This document shows, piece after piece, positions 62,304 to 64,000 of a stretch of 64,000 nucleotides of DNA. The position numbers and the translations under genes were made by a program. The notes below the pieces were generated by a model. That model was given only the letters and a program-made list of their open reading frames with translations. It searched no databases and was not told the DNA's origin. The stretch is from Bacillota bacterium (GTDB lineage Bacteria > Bacillota > UBA994 > UBA5500), in assembly GCA_023436245.1 (NCBI GenBank), contig JAEZJZ010000017.1, forward strand, positions 45,012-109,011. The letters are read 5' to 3'. The first letter of the stretch is position 1, and each line of letters starts with the position of its first letter.

Positions 62304-63393
62304 GAACCCGAAAGCGCCAATTGGAACCGTACCCGGAGATGAGGACAGCATCATGTCTGGCCTCTCCTGGCTGATAGGAAACACGGATCTCAAAATTGCC
62401 GGATGCCACCTCCACAATGCGCTCTATCACAGGCTGAGTATCGGAATCACTGTCCTGAAAGACCACCAGCGTCTGCACCTGCGTATCCTCAATCAGATTC
62501 GTGTAGATTCCTTTGCCCTGGATTGGCAACTCGATGGGCAATGGCTCATCGCCCCAGGCGATGCGGTGGCGCTCAACCGGGTACTTACCCAAAGCCTGCG
62601 AGGCGAAGATGTTGCCTTGCTCGTCCCGAAAGCAGACACCATGCAGCTCCTCCAGGAGAGCGCGGTCAATCAGGGCCGCGTCCAGAGGATAGCTGGGCAG
62701 CGTGTCCTCAGGGTTCGGCTCTGGGTAGGAGTAATCGATGGTAACGCGCAGCCAGCGATCCACTCTGGCGATGTCCACTATCTGCAGGTTGTAGCCGGTC
62801 CCGATCCGTTCACCCCAAGCGGCTATCACGAGCGCCTGCCCATCCCAAGATACATTCCAGGACCCCGCTGTGTAGAGGCGGAAATCGGTAGCCCCATAGG
62901 CTACCGGCAGCCAATAGCGGGTATAAGGGACAGCCTCCCCGGTGGCCGTAGATATGTAGTCGGGAACGACCAGATCCAGCTGACCGGGTAGTCTCGGCTT
63001 GAGGGAGACGATCAGTTCAGCAGTCGCCAATCCCAACTGCCGCAGGTTCTGATAATCGCTGTCCGTAACCAAGTCATGCTCCTCAAAGATGAAGAAGCGG
63101 CGCTCCTTTTCCCCTTCCAGAGTGAGCAACTCATGGCTGATGGTGTATTTATCCGGCAGTGACGCAATGTCGTCCAGAGTCGGATAACGGGGCGCTTCGC
63201 GCATTTCTGTCAAGACGGTCTGGGCCTGCTCCGGAGAGAGTCTGACTCGTTCGCGGGTATCCCTGAAGATCAGCGTCAGATCGTCCACCTGGTTGGGCGC
63301 AAAGGCGAAGATCCAGCTCTCAGTCGCATACATAGCTCCCAAAATGACAACAGCAAGCAGCCCCAGCAAGAGTAACATCCTAGTCAACGGCAT
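62299..63393 (-). CDS. Exported protein with possible PrcB-like C-terminal domain
   Basis: A 364-residue protein. An N-terminal hydrophobic helix (LLLLGLLAVVILGAMYA) is a signal peptide or membrane anchor. The next ~150 residues are not recognised (regions around LTLIFRDTRERVRL and RFFIFEEHDLVTD). Around residues 180-235, VSWDGQALVIAAWGERIGTGYNLQIVDI resembles the PrcB_C domain (protease-associated, 'L.VxxG..PTGGY'), but the match is partial. The C-terminal ~130 residues are unknown. The ATG at 63393 has only a weak GGGG-type ribosome site. The function is unknown; PrcB domains are thought to regulate secreted proteases. Confidence 0.6.
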   Translation of the reverse strand: MPLTRMLLLLGLLAVVILGAMYATESWIFAFAPNQVDDLTLIFRDTRERVRLSPEQAQTVLTEMREAPRYPTLDDIASLPDKYTISHELLTLEGEKERRFFIFEEHDLVTDSDYQNLRQLGLATAELIVSLKPRLPGQLDLVVPDYISTATGEAVPYTRYWLPVAYGATDFRLYTAGSWNVSWDGQALVIAAWGERIGTGYNLQIVDIARVDRWLRVTIDYSYPEPNPEDTLPSYPLDAALIDRALLEELHGVCFRDEQGNIFASQALGKYPVERHRIAWGDEPLPIELPIQGKGIYTNLIEDTQVQTLVVFQDSDSDTQPVIERIVEVASGNFEIRVSYQPGEARHDAVLISGYGSNWRFRVR

Positions 63394-63654
63394 CACCCCA
63401 TCTCGTTTCTACTTGATGCCTATGATGCCCTGGTTGTTTGTATGTGATCCCGATTGGCCCCGGCTGATGTGCTCCTTGAACAGTGTCTGCTGGGGAGCTG
63501 TCATCCTGGTCGATCGGTCCTAGCAGGATTGATTGCGCCGCATCTGCAGGAAAAGGTTCGTGCTGGGGCGAATCTGTCAATACTAGGTGTAGTCGGCAAG
63601 CGAACAGATCGCGCGTGGGCACACCGGACGGAGAGAACAGAGGAGTGGTCTTCA

Positions 63655-63966
63655 ATGAAAATGAACAAAGAACAGAAGCGGGCCTTCATGCAGGCAACCT
63701 ATTATCGCGATTTGAGCGATCGCTTTCTGCGGGCTGCCTATACGCTGTTCCTCGGATCCATCTTTCTTTGGTTCATCAACCTACCTACAGCGTACGTGGC
63801 TTCGATGATGGGCATCGGAGTGTTGATGGGCGGAATTGGTTTCTGGCAGCGGGAGAGGTATTGGAAGTGCCCGTCATGTGGGGCCAAGTTGCCGACCAAG
63901 GGCTCGGTCTGGCAGGTTGACAGTTGCCCGAAGTGTGGACTCACTCTCGGTGACGAGAAGAAGTAA
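63655..63966 (+). CDS. Small two-TM protein with zinc ribbon
   Basis: A 103-residue protein. Two hydrophobic helices (AAYTLFLGSIFLWFINL, YVASMMGIGVLMGGIGFW) are followed by a cytoplasmic or exposed zinc ribbon with two CxxC pairs (CPSCGAKLP and CPKCGLTL). GAGGAG (63640-63645) lies 9 nt before the ATG. The family is not identified; similar DUF proteins occur in Bacillota. It is divergent from the PrcB-like gene, across a 261-nt gap with no other gene seen. Confidence 0.75.
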   Translation: MKMNKEQKRAFMQATYYRDLSDRFLRAAYTLFLGSIFLWFINLPTAYVASMMGIGVLMGGIGFWQRERYWKCPSCGAKLPTKGSVWQVDSCPKCGLTLGDEKK

Positions 63967-64000
63967 GAGTGCGATTTGACGGTTTGCCACAGGCCAGGGG

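Noticed and set aside
62197..62991. Plus-strand frame opposite the PrcB-like gene
   Set aside because: No RBS or family; antisense to a gene with a clear signal peptide.

Overview
The window comes from an endospore-forming member of the Bacillota with fairly high GC (upper 50s by eye, not computed). The evidence is an alpha/beta-type small acid-soluble spore protein gene (47057-47281), a glycine T-box leader, Bce-type ABC/two-component modules, S-layer-homology and 'stalk' (copper amine oxidase N-terminal-like) surface proteins, and strong AGGAGG-type ribosome binding sites. No rRNA, tRNA, insertion sequence, phage gene or CRISPR array was found. Several intergenic regions carry short dispersed repeats and hairpins.

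Layout. 1-6.3 kb: tail of an S9 peptidase, a repeat cluster, a PhzF-type isomerase, T-box-controlled glycyl-tRNA synthetase, a YycJ/WalJ-like metallo-beta-lactamase-fold hydrolase and adenine deaminase. 6.4-8.5 kb (minus strand): nucleotidyltransferase, PPC/DUF296 protein and a stand-alone LigD-type 3'-phosphoesterase. 8.6-13.6 kb: a YcdB-repeat/SLH surface protein and a NarL-type two-component pair. 13.8-29.5 kb: an apparent operon of two secreted proteins of about 2,430 residues each, followed by a subtilisin-like protease that overlaps the second by 4 nt. 29.7-38.7 kb: MATE and EamA transporters, a flavoprotein, a YkgJ-type cysteine-cluster protein, a small Sm-like candidate, thrC-thrB, an M20 peptidase and a HisC-like aminotransferase. 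38.8-42.4 kb: a cobalamin riboswitch with a BtuF-like lipoprotein, an NfeD/SPFH pair and a MarR regulator. 42.5-48.7 kb: RluA-type pseudouridine synthase, GltB-like FMN protein, an unlisted 42-residue ORF, a LacI-type regulator, fabZ, the SASP gene and a CNNM/CorC-type protein. 48.9-60.4 kb: a duplicated FtsX/MacB-type ABC system, an OmpR-type two-component system and a BceAB-type transporter. 60.5-64 kb: a stalk-domain protein, a secreted protein with a possible PrcB-like domain, and a two-TM zinc-ribbon protein.

Two units stand out as possibly undescribed. The first is the giant-giant-subtilase operon at 13.8-29.5 kb, which looks like a self-contained cell-surface assembly with its own maturation protease and sits beside a sensor pair and an SLH protein. 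The second is the ABC cluster at 48.9-55.6 kb. It has two paralogous permease pairs but one ATPase, and the second permease of each pair ends in a barrel-sandwich-like (biotinyl/HlyD-like) tail that is not usual for FtsX-type permeases. Regulation and substrates of both units are inferred only from gene order.
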